A stretch of 64,000 bases of DNA from Streptomyces sp. NBC_01439 (GCF_036227605.1 NZ_CP109487.1:1488001-1552000), one strand, 5' to 3'. Counted from the stretch's first letter, positions 1 to 8,466 are shown. The notes: generated from the letters alone by a model not told the origin. Made by a program: numbers and translations.

Positions 1-1
1 C

Positions 2-220
2 ACCCAGGTCAAGGAAGGCGACCCGGTCCCGGCCAGTGCCCTGAGGCCCGGTGACCTGCTCTTCACCCGCGGCACCGCCGCCGTTCCCGAGCACGTCGGC
101 ATGTACATGGGCGCAGGGCTCGTGATCAACGCCCCGCGCACCGGGCGTCCGGTGCGGATCGAGAAGGTCGGCGACTGGCAGATCCTCGCCGTCCGCCGCA
201 TCCCCGCGCTGGGCAGCTGA
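2..220 (+). CDS. NlpC/P60 (C40) peptidase, C-terminal end only
   Basis: The frame enters from the window edge and stops at TGA 218-220, leaving 72 residues. Visible are RPGDLLF, then EHVGMYMG, whose His sits where the catalytic His of C40 cysteine peptidases lies, and INAPRTGRPVRI. The catalytic Cys would be encoded before position 1. In actinobacterial transfer loci such enzymes act like VirB1: they open the cell wall for the conjugation channel, often as lysozyme-NlpC/P60 fusions. Whether a lysozyme domain is present here cannot be seen. It heads the same-strand run of VirB-like genes, which supports a transfer role by inference. Confidence 0.85.
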   Translation, partial: TQVKEGDPVPASALRPGDLLFTRGTAAVPEHVGMYMGAGLVINAPRTGRPVRIEKVGDWQILAVRRIPALGS

Positions 221-333
221 CCGCCGGCTGCGCCCCGGCCTGATCCGGGGCCCCCTCACGCGCCCCGAACGCGCTCTTCCCTTCCCCGTATTCCGCAGGG
301 CCGCTTTGCCCTGCGTACGCAAGGAGCTCCGCC

Positions 334-648
334 ATACCCATTCCACTCGCAGACCGCGTCACCCACCTCGCCTTCGACCCCGGAATCACCCCGAAGGGGG
401 GCGGCCTCCCGGGACTTGACGTCCTGCGCAACGTCGTCAGCTCGATCAACATGTTCGGCATCATCGCCGTGGTCGGCGCCCTGGCCGTGTCCCTCGGCGT
501 GTGGGCCTGGGGCCACCACAGCGGCGGTCACCAGGCCGAGGCCAACGGCAAGAAGGGCGCCGTCGTGAGCGCCGGCGCGGCCCTCGGTCTCGGCGCCGCC
601 AACGGCATCGTCGCCTTCTTCTCCGCCCTCGGCACCCAGGTCCGCTGA
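334..648 (+). CDS. Small two-helix membrane protein, VirB2/pilin-like (DUF6112-like)
   Basis: The first ordinary start is ATG 451 (65 residues), but protein-like sequence (LAFDPGITPKGGG, GLDVLRNVVSSI) continues in frame upstream to a good AAGGAG at 321-326. The only codons at suitable distance are ATA 334 (7-nt spacer) or ATT 340, so a near-cognate start is proposed. Two hydrophobic helices (FGIIAVVGALAVSLGVWAW and AALGLGAANGIVAFFSALG) flank a short basic GKKG loop, the layout of VirB2-type pilins and of the Streptomyces DUF6112 proteins found beside SCO6880-like genes. It probably forms a membrane or pilus-like part of the transfer channel. The stop overlaps the next start (TGATG), suggesting coupling. 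The start is the main doubt. Confidence 0.6.
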   Translation: MPIPLADRVTHLAFDPGITPKGGGLPGLDVLRNVVSSINMFGIIAVVGALAVSLGVWAWGHHSGGHQAEANGKKGAVVSAGAALGLGAANGIVAFFSALGTQVR

Positions 649-1334
649 TGGGGAGGCGCTCCATGTCCCCCCTGCACCGTGCCACCTCCCACTGGCCCGC
701 CAAGCGGCGGATCACCGTCCTGGTGACCGTGACGGCCCTGCTGCTGACGGTCGCCGCAACCGCCGCATTCTTCACCAGCGGGGACCAGGGCGAGGCCCGC
801 GCTCCGGCGGCCCCGGCCTCGCCCAACCCCTCCACGTCCACACCGGGCGCGCTCAAGCCTGGCGCGGGCACGGGCTCGGTTCCGTCGCCGCCGCGGCTGG
901 CGGATCCGCTGGCCTACGCGCGGGCGGCGGCGGTGATGCTGTGGTCCTACGACACCCGCACCACCAGCCGCGACCAGCAGCTCGCCGGCATGCACGCCTG
1001 GATGACCGCCGAGAAGAAGTACACCGACTGGACGTCCCTCTCCTCCCAGGTCCCGGACCCGGTGCTGTGGTCGCGGATGGGCGACAACGCCCAGTACGCC
1101 ACCGCGACCGTCACCGACGCCCGCTTCCCCTCCGCGTTCAAGCAGGCCCTGGCGGAGAACCCGACGGCGATCACCGAGGCGTACATCTACGCGGTCACCG
1201 TCACCGGCAAGCAGTCCATCGCCTGGAAGGACGGCGGTGGCGGGGCGGAGGACCGTGCGGTCACCCTCGCCGTCCAGTGCCGGCCGAGTGCCGACTGCGC
1301 CCTGGTCTCCCTCGCCCCGAGCGTCGCCCCGTAG
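648..1334 (+). CDS. Membrane-anchored conjugation protein, possibly VirB8-like
   Basis: 228 residues starting at ATG 648 inside the TGATG overlap with the gene before. Residues about 22-42 (ITVLVTVTALLLTVAATAAFF) form one transmembrane helix after a basic N-terminus, so the bulk lies outside the membrane. An Ala/Pro/Ser-rich linker leads to a C-terminal domain of about 150 residues with YARAAAVMLWSYDT, WTSLSSQVPDPVLW and a final region with two Cys (QCRPSADCALVS) that could form a disulfide. This topology and position between a pilin-like and a TrbL-like gene fit VirB8/TrbF-type assembly factors. No motif proves it, so the role is inferred from context. Confidence 0.72.
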   Translation: MGRRSMSPLHRATSHWPAKRRITVLVTVTALLLTVAATAAFFTSGDQGEARAPAAPASPNPSTSTPGALKPGAGTGSVPSPPRLADPLAYARAAAVMLWSYDTRTTSRDQQLAGMHAWMTAEKKYTDWTSLSSQVPDPVLWSRMGDNAQYATATVTDARFPSAFKQALAENPTAITEAYIYAVTVTGKQSIAWKDGGGGAEDRAVTLAVQCRPSADCALVSLAPSVAP

Positions 1335-1369
1335 CACGCCACTGAACAGATAAGGAGGTACCCCTTCCA

Positions 1370-2719
1370 GTGGACTTCTGCTCCCTGCCCATCGCGAGCA
1401 AGCTGTGCACGGCGGCCGACGCCATCGACTTCGTCAACGATCCAGGCAAGGCCATCACCGAAGGCATCGGCAACTGGATCGCCAAGTCCGTCGGCGAGTT
1501 CGCCGCCGGAGCGGCCGAACTGGCCGCCGAGGCCGTCGACACCACCACCAAGGTCGACCTGCGGGCCGGGTGGTTCGTCGACAACTACGAACTACTGCTG
1601 CCCATCGGCCTGACGATCCTCGTCGCCACCTTCTGCGCCCAGCTCATCCGGGCCGCCGTCAAACGCGACGGCCAGGCCCTGGCCCAAGCGTTCACCGGCA
1701 CCGCCAGCGGCGTGCTCTTCTCCTTCGCCGCCATCGCGCTCACCACCGTGGCCATCGAAGTCGTCGACGCTCTGTCGGCCGGCCTGTTCGCCGCAGCGGA
1801 CACCTCCATCCAGGAAGCCGTACGGCGCATGGTCAAGGCCAGTTACGTCGGCTCGATGGTGCCGCTGGGCTGGATGATCCCCGCAGTCGTCGGCCTCGGC
1901 TCCGCGGTCGGAGCGCTGCTGTACTGGTGCGTGATGATGGTCCGCAAGGTCGGCATCCTCGTCCTGGTCACCCTCGCCATATTCGCCGGAGCCGGCGGCG
2001 GCTGGGAAGCCGCCCGCAGGTGGCGGCGCGGCTGGATCGAAGCCACCGCCACCCTCGTCGTCTCCAAGCTGCTGATGACGATCGTCTTCCTCCTCGGTGT
2101 CTCCGCCCTCGGACGGACCGAGCCGAAGGACGGCATGGCCGCGCTCGCCGACTGCCTCGCCGGTGCCGTGATCATGATGCTGGTGCTGCTCTGCCCGTAC
2201 GCCACGTTCAAGTTCGTGCACTGGGCCGCCGAAGGCACCGACGGCGAATCGATCCACCGGGCCGGCGGCGCGGGCGCGCAGATCGCCAAGCAGCACACCG
2301 AGCAGGCAGCCCGCAAGGCCGCCGCGATGGCCGCCACCGGCGGTGCCGGAGGCGCCGCAGCCGGGGCCGCCCCGCAGGGGCCGGCCAGTGTCCCAGGCCA
2401 GTTCCCCGGCGACGTCGCCGCCAGCCCCACCGGCGGCAGCGGCGGGGAGAAGAACACCGCGCCCATGCCGTCCGCGGGCGGCGGGCTCGCCGACGGGCTG
2501 TCGAAGGTGGTCCAGCCTCCGCCGACCCGCGTGAACCAGGACACCAGCGGCCACCTCGGCTCCAGCCCCGGCCCGCAGGCCGGGCCGACCTCCCCGGGCC
2601 CGGGTGCCGGTCCGGTTCCGCGCAGCACGCAGCAGGTGCCGCCGCAGGGCGCCCCGAGTGCGACAGCCGGATCCACCGGCAGTCCGTTCACTGCTTCGCC
2701 GCCGCCCAGCGGTTCCTGA
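1370..2719 (+). CDS. TrbL/VirB6-like polytopic conjugation protein (SCO6881-like)
   Basis: 449 residues, GTG start 11 nt after AAGGAGG (1352-1358). Hydrophobic segments at about residues 75-95, 115-145, 165-215 (likely two helices), 227-247 and 260-284 give roughly six transmembrane helices. After residue 300 the chain becomes a long Gly/Pro/Ala-rich, probably disordered tail, usual for TrbL/VirB6 proteins of actinomycetes. These proteins form the inner-membrane part of type IV secretion channels. The N-terminus has a Cys-containing stretch and AAGAAELAAEA helices. The order pilin-like, VirB8-like, TrbL-like, SCO6880-like, VirB4 matches known Streptomyces transfer loci. The family call is good; details of function are by homology only. 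Confidence 0.8.
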   Translation: MDFCSLPIASKLCTAADAIDFVNDPGKAITEGIGNWIAKSVGEFAAGAAELAAEAVDTTTKVDLRAGWFVDNYELLLPIGLTILVATFCAQLIRAAVKRDGQALAQAFTGTASGVLFSFAAIALTTVAIEVVDALSAGLFAAADTSIQEAVRRMVKASYVGSMVPLGWMIPAVVGLGSAVGALLYWCVMMVRKVGILVLVTLAIFAGAGGGWEAARRWRRGWIEATATLVVSKLLMTIVFLLGVSALGRTEPKDGMAALADCLAGAVIMMLVLLCPYATFKFVHWAAEGTDGESIHRAGGAGAQIAKQHTEQAARKAAAMAATGGAGGAAAGAAPQGPASVPGQFPGDVAASPTGGSGGEKNTAPMPSAGGGLADGLSKVVQPPPTRVNQDTSGHLGSSPGPQAGPTSPGPGAGPVPRSTQQVPPQGAPSATAGSTGSPFTASPPPSGS

Positions 2720-2732
2720 TCCGTTCGCCCCA

Positions 2733-2771
2733 GCCCGGGCGGGACGCACACACCGCGTGTCCCGCCCGGGC
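2733..2771 (+). other. Strong intercistronic stem-loop
   Basis: A perfect 13-bp stem (GCCCGGGCGGGAC pairing with GTCCCGCCCGGGC) with a 13-nt loop lies between the TrbL-like and SCO6880-like genes. No U-run follows and the downstream gene seems to belong to the same operon, so mRNA processing, stabilisation or attenuation is as likely as termination. Confidence 0.6.
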
Positions 2772-2803
2772 ACCAGCCCCGCGCCCCGAAAGCGGCCCCT
2801 GCC

Positions 2804-4270
2804 TTGTCTGACCTCACCCTCTCCCCCCTGACGATCAAGTTCCCCCACCGGTCCAGGCGCGGCATCCTGCTCGGCCTGTCCCTTCCCCAGCTCATCCTCA
2901 CCTCCGCCGCCCTCGCCGTGCTCCTGGCGACCGTGGTCTCCACCGGCCTTCTCGGCGCACTCGCACTGACCCCCTTGTGGGCGGCCATCGCCGCCCTCGT
3001 CGCGATCCGCCGCCACGGCCGCTCCCTGATCGACTGGGCGCCAATCGTCCTGCGCTACGCCCACCGCCGACGCACCGGCCAGACAATGTGGCTGGCCCGC
3101 GCGGTCTCCCGCCCACAGGTGGACGGCCTGCTGCACTTGCCGGGAACCGCAGCCTCGCTGCGCGTGGTCACCCCGGCCGGATCCCAGGCCGCCGCCGTCC
3201 ACGACCCCCACCACCAGACCCTCACCGCCGTGGCCCGCGTCACCTCCCGCGCGTTCGCCCTCCTCGACCCCGCCACCCAGAACGCCAACGTGAGTGCCTG
3301 GGGCCGGGCACTGGCAGGCATCGCCCGCACCGGGCACATCGCCACCGTCCAGGTCCTGGAACGCACCGTCCCCGACTCCGGTGACACCCTCACCCGCCAC
3401 TGGACCACCCACGGCCACCCGGCAACACCCGTGGCCGGGCAGGTGTACGCCGACCTCGTCGCCTCCGCCGGACCCGCCGCAGCCCCGCACGAGACGTACC
3501 TGGCGGTCTCCCTGGACATGAAGGCCGCCAAGCGCCTGATCTCCCAGGCCGGCGGCGGCCTGCCCGGCGCCTTCACCGTGCTCGGGCAGACCACAGCCTC
3601 CGTCTCCCAGGCCGCCCGCAGCGCGGGCCTGATGGTCACCGGCTGGCTCACCGCCCGCGAGATCGCCGCCGTCGTCCGCACCGCCTACGACCCCAGAGCT
3701 CTGGCCGGCCTCCAGCAGTGGTCCGAGCATGGCCGCGCCGAGGCCGACCCGGCAGCAGCGGGCCCGGTCGTCCAGGTCGAGGAGTACGACCGGGTCATCA
3801 CCGACACCGCCCGCCACGCCACCTACTGGGTGGAGAACTGGCCCCGCACCGAAACAACGCCGGGGTTCCTGCACGGCCTGATGTTCACCGCGGGCGTGCG
3901 CCGCTCCTTCTCCCTTATATATGTGCCCCAGGAGCTGGAGTCCGCGCTGCGGGACGTCCAGCGGACCAAGGCCACGATCATCGCCGACGCCAACGAACGC
4001 GCCCGCCGCGGACAGGTCGACTCCGAAGCCGACTCCGTGGAGTACACCGACGTCAAGGAACGCGAACGCCAGCTCATCGCCGGGCACGCCGACGTCGCCC
4101 TCACCGGCCTGCTCACCGTCTCCGCCGAAACCGACGCACAACTGGACGCCGCCTGCGCGCAGATCGAAACCGCCGCCGTCACCTCCCAGGTCGACCTGCG
4201 CCGCCTCGTCTACCAGCAGCCCGACGCCTTCACCCTCGCCGCCCTCCCCCTCGCCCGCACCGCCCTCTAA
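2804..4270 (+). CDS. SCO6880-family conjugation protein (PrgI-like N-terminus)
   Basis: 488 residues with a TTG start. A basic N-terminus (KFPHRSRRG) precedes two hydrophobic helices (about residues 20-65), as in PrgI-like proteins that partner VirB4 ATPases. The soluble rest contains ARAVSRPQVDGLLHLPG, a YLAVSLDMKAAKRLI segment and TPGFLHGLMFTAGVRRSFSL, resembling the non-ATPase N-terminal half of VirB4. In streptomycetes the ATPase half is a separate gene, here at 5391-6908. Together the two would make a split PrgI-VirB4 unit energising the secretion channel at the inner membrane. The conserved neighbourhood supports the family. The split-VirB4 reading is partly inference. Confidence 0.85.
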   Translation: MSDLTLSPLTIKFPHRSRRGILLGLSLPQLILTSAALAVLLATVVSTGLLGALALTPLWAAIAALVAIRRHGRSLIDWAPIVLRYAHRRRTGQTMWLARAVSRPQVDGLLHLPGTAASLRVVTPAGSQAAAVHDPHHQTLTAVARVTSRAFALLDPATQNANVSAWGRALAGIARTGHIATVQVLERTVPDSGDTLTRHWTTHGHPATPVAGQVYADLVASAGPAAAPHETYLAVSLDMKAAKRLISQAGGGLPGAFTVLGQTTASVSQAARSAGLMVTGWLTAREIAAVVRTAYDPRALAGLQQWSEHGRAEADPAAAGPVVQVEEYDRVITDTARHATYWVENWPRTETTPGFLHGLMFTAGVRRSFSLIYVPQELESALRDVQRTKATIIADANERARRGQVDSEADSVEYTDVKERERQLIAGHADVALTGLLTVSAETDAQLDAACAQIETAAVTSQVDLRRLVYQQPDAFTLAALPLARTAL

Positions 4271-4312
4271 ACGGGCTCGGCAGCCCGCCACCTGCCGGAG
4301 ACCAACCCCCGC

Positions 4313-4780
4313 ATGCAGAAACCCGACCAGTCCGAACTGATCGCAGAGCTCCAGACTCTCCTCGCTGAAGCCCGCGCCCTTCAAGGCGAGCACCAGGCCC
4401 AGCTGGCCCCGTACCTGGGCGCCGAGGGCGAGGTCGCGGAGGACCACCTGCGCGAATGGGACGACGCCCGCATCACGACGGCCATCGAAGCCAGCGACCA
4501 CCTCGACACCCTCCTCGGGCAGATCAGCCTGCTCATCGGCCCGCCTGCGCGGATGCCGTTTACCGTGACCGTCGCCGGCCGCGAACGGCACGACGGCGAG
4601 AGGCCGTACAGCTTCGCCCTCTACGCCACCGGCCTCGACGACGCCCTCCACGCCCTCCCCGGGCTGCCCACCTTCCAGCGCTGGTTGCGCGAGGCAGCCG
4701 AACTCGCCCCGGACAGCGCCGAGCCCGACGTGTTGCTCGTGTACGAGAGGTGCCACCCCGGGCTGCGGGCGCCGGGTTAG
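4313..4780 (+). CDS. Unrecognised helical protein of the conjugation operon
   Basis: 155 residues, ATG start. No family recognised. The first half is helical (ELIAELQTLLAEARALQGEH) with a later EASDHLDTLLGQISLL segment. The second half reads as alpha/beta (PFTVTVAGRERHDGERPYSF, then LPTFQRWLREAAEL) and ends in VLLVYERCHPGLRAPG. There are no membrane helices. It sits between the SCO6880-like gene and a small gene before the VirB4 ATPase and is transcribed with them, so an accessory transfer role is possible but unproven. Confidence 0.7.
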   Translation: MQKPDQSELIAELQTLLAEARALQGEHQAQLAPYLGAEGEVAEDHLREWDDARITTAIEASDHLDTLLGQISLLIGPPARMPFTVTVAGRERHDGERPYSFALYATGLDDALHALPGLPTFQRWLREAAELAPDSAEPDVLLVYERCHPGLRAPG

Positions 4781-4913
4781 TTCTCCGACCTGCGCTCCGA
4801 GCAAACCCGTAAGCCCGTCCCGCCCAGTACAGCCGTTCCACTGCCGGCCGCCCTGGGCACCGCCCACCGCTCCGCGGCTCGCCGCCGCTGACCCACAGAA
4901 GAGAGCCCCGCTC

Positions 4914-5360
4914 TTGGATTCCGCCCTCACCGACGCAGGCGATGCGCACCCGTACCTGCGGGCCGCCACCGCCGGCGTCCGCCACCACACCCGCCAAGGC
5001 GCCACCAGCGGCACCCCTGCCGACCGCGCTCACCTCGATGTCTTGCACGGCCATCTGACCGGACTGCACCTGCTGCTGGACCAGCTCGCCGAGGCCACCC
5101 GGCCCGCCCACCCGGCTGCCGGACGCCACCTCGCCGCAGCTCACTTGCGGCTGTGGCAGGCCGCAGCCGGCGTCCACGACGCCTTCCACACCCTCCCCGC
5201 CACACCGAAGACAGGCGCCGACCCCGTCTGCCGCCCCGAGACGCTGCCCGAGGGGCCGCCCGTCCTGACTATCTGTCAGCGCCACCTCGCCTCCGGACAC
5301 TCCATCCGCCGCAAGACCACCCCCAGCGACCACAGCACCCGTACCGCCGGCACCGTGTGA
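4914..5360 (+). CDS. Small His-rich helical protein (DUF6238-like), conjugation operon
   Basis: 148 residues, TTG start preceded by GAAGAGAG. The core is helical with many His and Leu (LDVLHGHLTGLHLLLDQLAE, then HLAAAHLRLWQAAAGVHDAFHTLP), followed by a Thr/Ser-rich tail, probably unstructured. It resembles small proteins seen just upstream of VirB4-type ATPase genes in Streptomyces plasmids (annotated DUF6238 in places, quoted from memory). It could be a four-helix adaptor. The helical core also recalls the helical family encoded at 8467, 11163 and 21183, so it may belong to the same expanded group. Function unknown. Confidence 0.65.
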   Translation: MDSALTDAGDAHPYLRAATAGVRHHTRQGATSGTPADRAHLDVLHGHLTGLHLLLDQLAEATRPAHPAAGRHLAAAHLRLWQAAAGVHDAFHTLPATPKTGADPVCRPETLPEGPPVLTICQRHLASGHSIRRKTTPSDHSTRTAGTV

Positions 5361-5390
5361 GCGGCCACCACCGCAGAATCGATCCGCCCC

Positions 5391-6908
5391 ATGCCCCAGC
5401 AGCACCGCCCCGGCCGCCGCGCCCGCCGCGCCAGCGCCAGCCCCCTGTTCACCCCGCACGGCACCGACCGCGCCAGCCGCCGCGCCGCCCGCAAGCAACT
5501 CGCCGAAGCCGAGGCCAAAGCCCGCGCAGCCACCACCGCCGCACACGGGGCCGAGCCCGCCGAGGCACAGGTGCCGATGCCGATGTACCCGCCCTCCGGA
5601 CGCTCCGGCCCTGCCTCCGCCCGCGGCAGCGTTCTGCGCCTGCCCGCGCACCGCATGACCACCGCGGTCGCCGCCGGCGCATACCCCTTCCTCGCCGAAG
5701 GCGGACTCGGAGCCGACGGCATCTACATCGGACGCGACGTCCACGCCGAAGCCGCCTTCACCTTCGACCCGTTCACCCTGTACGGCAAGGTGGAGGGCTT
5801 CACCAACCCCAACGTCCTGCTGGCCGGAGTGATCGGCCAGGGCAAGTCCGCTCTGGCGAAGTCCTTCGCGCTGCGCAGTGTTGCGTTCGGCTACCGCGTC
5901 TACGTGCCCTGCGACCCGAAGGGCGAGTGGACTCCCGTCGCCCAGGCGCTCGGCGGCACCTCGATCGCCCTCGGCCCAGGCCTGCCCGGCCGCCTCAACC
6001 CCCTGGACGCAGCGCCGCGACCGCCGTCCGTACCCGAGGCGGACTGGGCGGGCGAGATCCGAAAGCGGCGCCTGCTCCTGCTCGGCTCCCTGGCCCGCAC
6101 CGTGCTGGGCCGGGACCTGATGCCGATGGAGCACACCGCCCTCGACATCGCCCTCGACGGCGTCGTCAAGGCTGCCGCCCACGCAGGCCGCACCCCGCTG
6201 CTCGGCGACATCGCACACACCCTGGCCCAGCCCGTGCTCCTCGACCAGGCCGCCGGCACCGTCTCCGGCCACCTGGGAGACGCCGCCCGCGACCTCGCCC
6301 ACGCCCTGCGCCGCATGGTCCACGGCGACCTCGCCGGCATGTTCGACGCCCCCTCCACCGTCGCCTTCGACCCGAACACCCCCATGCTCAGCATCGACCT
6401 GTCCCGGCTCGGCGGCTCCGGCGACGACACCGGCCTCGTCCTCGCCATGACCTGCGCCTCCGCCTGGATGGAATCCGCCCTCACCGACCCCCGCGGCGGG
6501 CGCCGCTGGATCGTCTACGACGAGGCATGGCGCATCCTGCGCCACCCCGCGCTCCTCCAGCGCATGCAAGCCCAGTGGAAGCTGAGCCGCGGCCTGGGCA
6601 TCGCCAACCTCATGGTCGTCCACCGCCTGAGCGACCTGCTCTCCGCCGGCGACGCCGGATCCCAGGGCCGGGCCCTGGCCGAGGGGCTCCTCGCGGACTG
6701 CTCCACCCGCATCGTCTACCGGCAGGAAACCGACCAGCTCCACGCGGCAGCCGCCCTGCTCGGCCTCACCAGCGTCGAGACCGAGGCGATCTCCCACCTC
6801 AGCCGCGGCCGCGGCCTGTGGAAGGTCGCCGGACGATCATTCATCGTTCAACATCTTCTGCATCCGGCCGAGCAGCACCTGTTCGACACCGACGCCCGCA
6901 TGCACTGA
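5391..6908 (+). CDS. VirB4-type conjugation ATPase
   Basis: 505 residues, ATG start. After a basic, Ala-rich N-terminus the ATPase core shows Walker A GVIGQGKSALAKS (about residue 145) and Walker B WIVYDEAW (about residue 372). Between and after these come FGYRVYVPCDPKGEW, GRLNPLDAAP, SRGLGIANLMVVHRLSDL and the sensor-like DCSTRIVYRQE, all typical of the VirB4/TrbE C-terminal domain. VirB4 proteins are hexameric ATPases at the cytoplasmic face that drive assembly of, and substrate passage through, type IV channels. Its partner half is probably the SCO6880-like protein at 2804. It is intact and the best-supported conjugation gene of this end of the module. Confidence 0.93.
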   Translation: MPQQHRPGRRARRASASPLFTPHGTDRASRRAARKQLAEAEAKARAATTAAHGAEPAEAQVPMPMYPPSGRSGPASARGSVLRLPAHRMTTAVAAGAYPFLAEGGLGADGIYIGRDVHAEAAFTFDPFTLYGKVEGFTNPNVLLAGVIGQGKSALAKSFALRSVAFGYRVYVPCDPKGEWTPVAQALGGTSIALGPGLPGRLNPLDAAPRPPSVPEADWAGEIRKRRLLLLGSLARTVLGRDLMPMEHTALDIALDGVVKAAAHAGRTPLLGDIAHTLAQPVLLDQAAGTVSGHLGDAARDLAHALRRMVHGDLAGMFDAPSTVAFDPNTPMLSIDLSRLGGSGDDTGLVLAMTCASAWMESALTDPRGGRRWIVYDEAWRILRHPALLQRMQAQWKLSRGLGIANLMVVHRLSDLLSAGDAGSQGRALAEGLLADCSTRIVYRQETDQLHAAAALLGLTSVETEAISHLSRGRGLWKVAGRSFIVQHLLHPAEQHLFDTDARMH

Positions 6909-6966
6909 GGTCTGCCCACCTCACCGGGCCACCCCGCATGACCGAATCCCCTACAGGAGGACTCCC

Positions 6967-7773
6967 ATAGAATCCCATCCGACCACCGCACTTTCCCGAT
7001 GCTCGACGATGACGAGCTCCGGGCACTTGCCGACGACATCCTCGAGCTCGGCCAGCACCACCCCATCGTTCTCGACGCTGACGGCCGGATCCTCGACGGC
7101 CGGAACCGGCTGAAGGCATGCGAGATCGCCGGTGTCGAGCCCGTATACGTCACCTACGAGGGAACAGCCCGAGCGCCTATGCCCTGTCGGTCAACAGCCG
7201 CCACCGCCACCTGACCAAGGGCCAGCTCGCGATGATCGCCGCCAAGGCCCGTTCACTCAGTGAACATCCGGAGCGTTCACCCAGTGAACAGTCCGTCCGT
7301 TCACTGAGTGAACAGGCCGGAGTCTCCACCGGGCGCATCACCCAGGCCGCCATGGTCCTGCGCTACGCACCACTCCTGGCCGACGCCGTCATCAAGGGCA
7401 CCAAGGGCCTGAACGAGGCGTACGCGACAGCCCAGGAGATCAAGGCCAAGGAGAACTCCGCCGAGGCCCAGCTCGCCCGCCTGCGGGAAGAGGACCCCGA
7501 GCCGACCGGGTTGTCGAGGGCGATCTGACCCTGGCCGGCGCGTGGGCGGAACGTACTGAGCGCGTCGAGGAGGACAAGCGTCAGCGGAAGGTGGCCACCC
7601 GACTGCTCGACGAACTCGTCCCGCCGCTCGCCCAGACCCGCGGCACCAGGACGTTCAGCCGGTACGACCCCGCGTACGCCACCGGCACGCCCCTCACCCG
7701 CGAGATCATCGCGCACGCGATGACGGCGCTGGCCGAGATGGACCAGGTCTGGCAGGAGCGTGATCTGCCGTGA
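6967..7773 (+). pseudogene. ParB-like partition/nuclease-fold protein, three frameshifts
   Basis: One ParB-like protein of about 270 residues is spread over three frames. Frame 1 from ATA 6967 reads ESHPTTAL; frame 0 reads FPMLDDDELRALADDILELG and ILDGRNRLKACEIAG (ParB N-domain); frame 2 reads SAYALSVNSRHRHLTKGQ and VSTGRITQAAMVLRYAPLLA (helix-turn-helix); frame 1 resumes with VVEGDLTLAGAWAERTERVE to TGA 7771-7773. Each join needs one base restored: TTTT read as TTT near 6992, GGGG as GGG near 7160, and GG as G near 7501. ParB proteins bind centromere-like sites. AGGAGG 6955-6960 is 6 nt before the ATA. Either a decaying gene or sequence errors; the overlap of its end with the next start (GTGA) argues it was recently functional. 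Confidence 0.7.
7251..7313 (+). repeat. Three 15-bp palindromes at 24-bp pitch inside the ParB-like gene
   Basis: Copies at 7251-7265, 7275-7289 and 7299-7313 read GTTCACTCAGTGAAC, GTTCACCCAGTGAAC and GTTCACTGAGTGAAC. Two are perfect 7-1-7 palindromes; one has a single mismatch. The regular 24-bp spacing and half-sites GTTCAC/GTGAAC resemble partition or operator iterons. Streptomyces chromosomal parS has similar half-sites but no 3-bp centre. Confidence 0.8.
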
Positions 7774-8270
7774 CGAGCAATACCGAACTCCTCCTGCGGC
7801 AGCTGGTCGAGGAGACCGCGCTGGAGATCACCGACGCCGACTACCGGTTCCGCAAGCGCGACCTCGTCCAGGCGGTTCGCAGCAAGCTTGATCATGTGGA
7901 CCTCGGCCCGGACACGCTGGCCATCGCCCTGGACAAACTTGCCGACAATGCGGTCACCGGGTTCGGGGACCAGCGCAACCCCCGCCGCAGGGGGCCGGGC
8001 TCCTTCTTCCACCCCGACGACATCCTCAAGCTGGGCAACGGCGTCTGGGTCTGGATGAGACGCGCGACTGACTCCGACCTAGTTGCCTGGCGCAAGCAGT
8101 CCCGACGGAACCGGGTGCACGTCGATGCGGCGGACAACGAGCTCCAGGACTACGCGGACGATCGCCTCGACGCCTTCCGCACCAGTGACGGCATCGTCTA
8201 CCTCGAAGACTTGGAGCGGGTCGTCTTCCACTGGACCGAGGACAGCACCACTCAGTCCGGCCTCTTCTGA
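7770..8270 (+). CDS. Unrecognised protein coupled to the ParB-like gene
   Basis: 166 residues, GTG start overlapping the preceding stop (GTGA), a sign of translational coupling. No family recognised. The N-terminus (NTELLLRQLVEETALEITDA) and the RFRKRDLVQAVRSKLDHVDL stretch look like a winged-helix-type DNA-binding region. The middle has NPRRRGPGSFFHPDDILKLG and VWVWMRRAT; the C-terminus is acidic (ADDRLDAFRTSDGIVYLEDLE). No membrane helix is present. As partner of a ParB-like protein it might be a second DNA-binding factor, but no signature proves this. It is intact although its neighbour is frameshifted. Confidence 0.72.
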   Translation: MTSNTELLLRQLVEETALEITDADYRFRKRDLVQAVRSKLDHVDLGPDTLAIALDKLADNAVTGFGDQRNPRRRGPGSFFHPDDILKLGNGVWVWMRRATDSDLVAWRKQSRRNRVHVDAADNELQDYADDRLDAFRTSDGIVYLEDLERVVFHWTEDSTTQSGLF

Positions 8271-8466
8271 CCGTGACCGGCGAGCACCGCAGGCCCGACC
8301 GCCCGACCCGGCGTGCATTGGGCCTGCGGGCCGACCACCAGACCTGTCTGTCCAGGCCTTCCGAAGTCCGCTACCTGCGGCGCCCCCCACGCCGACCGCC
8401 CCGCTGCCCACAGGAGCCTCAGCGCCCGCACAGCAGACTTCGTTCCCGAACCCGAAAGCCCCTGCC

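Noticed and set aside
1592..5014. 1,140-codon open frame on the minus strand
   Set aside because: Gly/Glu/Gln-rich nonsense opposite four good conjugation genes; a usual effect of high third-position GC.
4560..6797. 745-codon minus-strand frame
   Set aside because: Antisense to the VirB4 gene, low-complexity Gly/Val/Ala, no ribosome-binding site or family pattern.
7251..7313. CRISPR-like array
   Set aside because: Palindromic 15-bp units with 9-bp gaps inside a coding region; spacers far too short.
6967..7773. Programmed frameshifting in the ParB-like gene
   Set aside because: Three separate -1 events would be needed and none has a proper slippery heptamer; base loss or sequence error is simpler.
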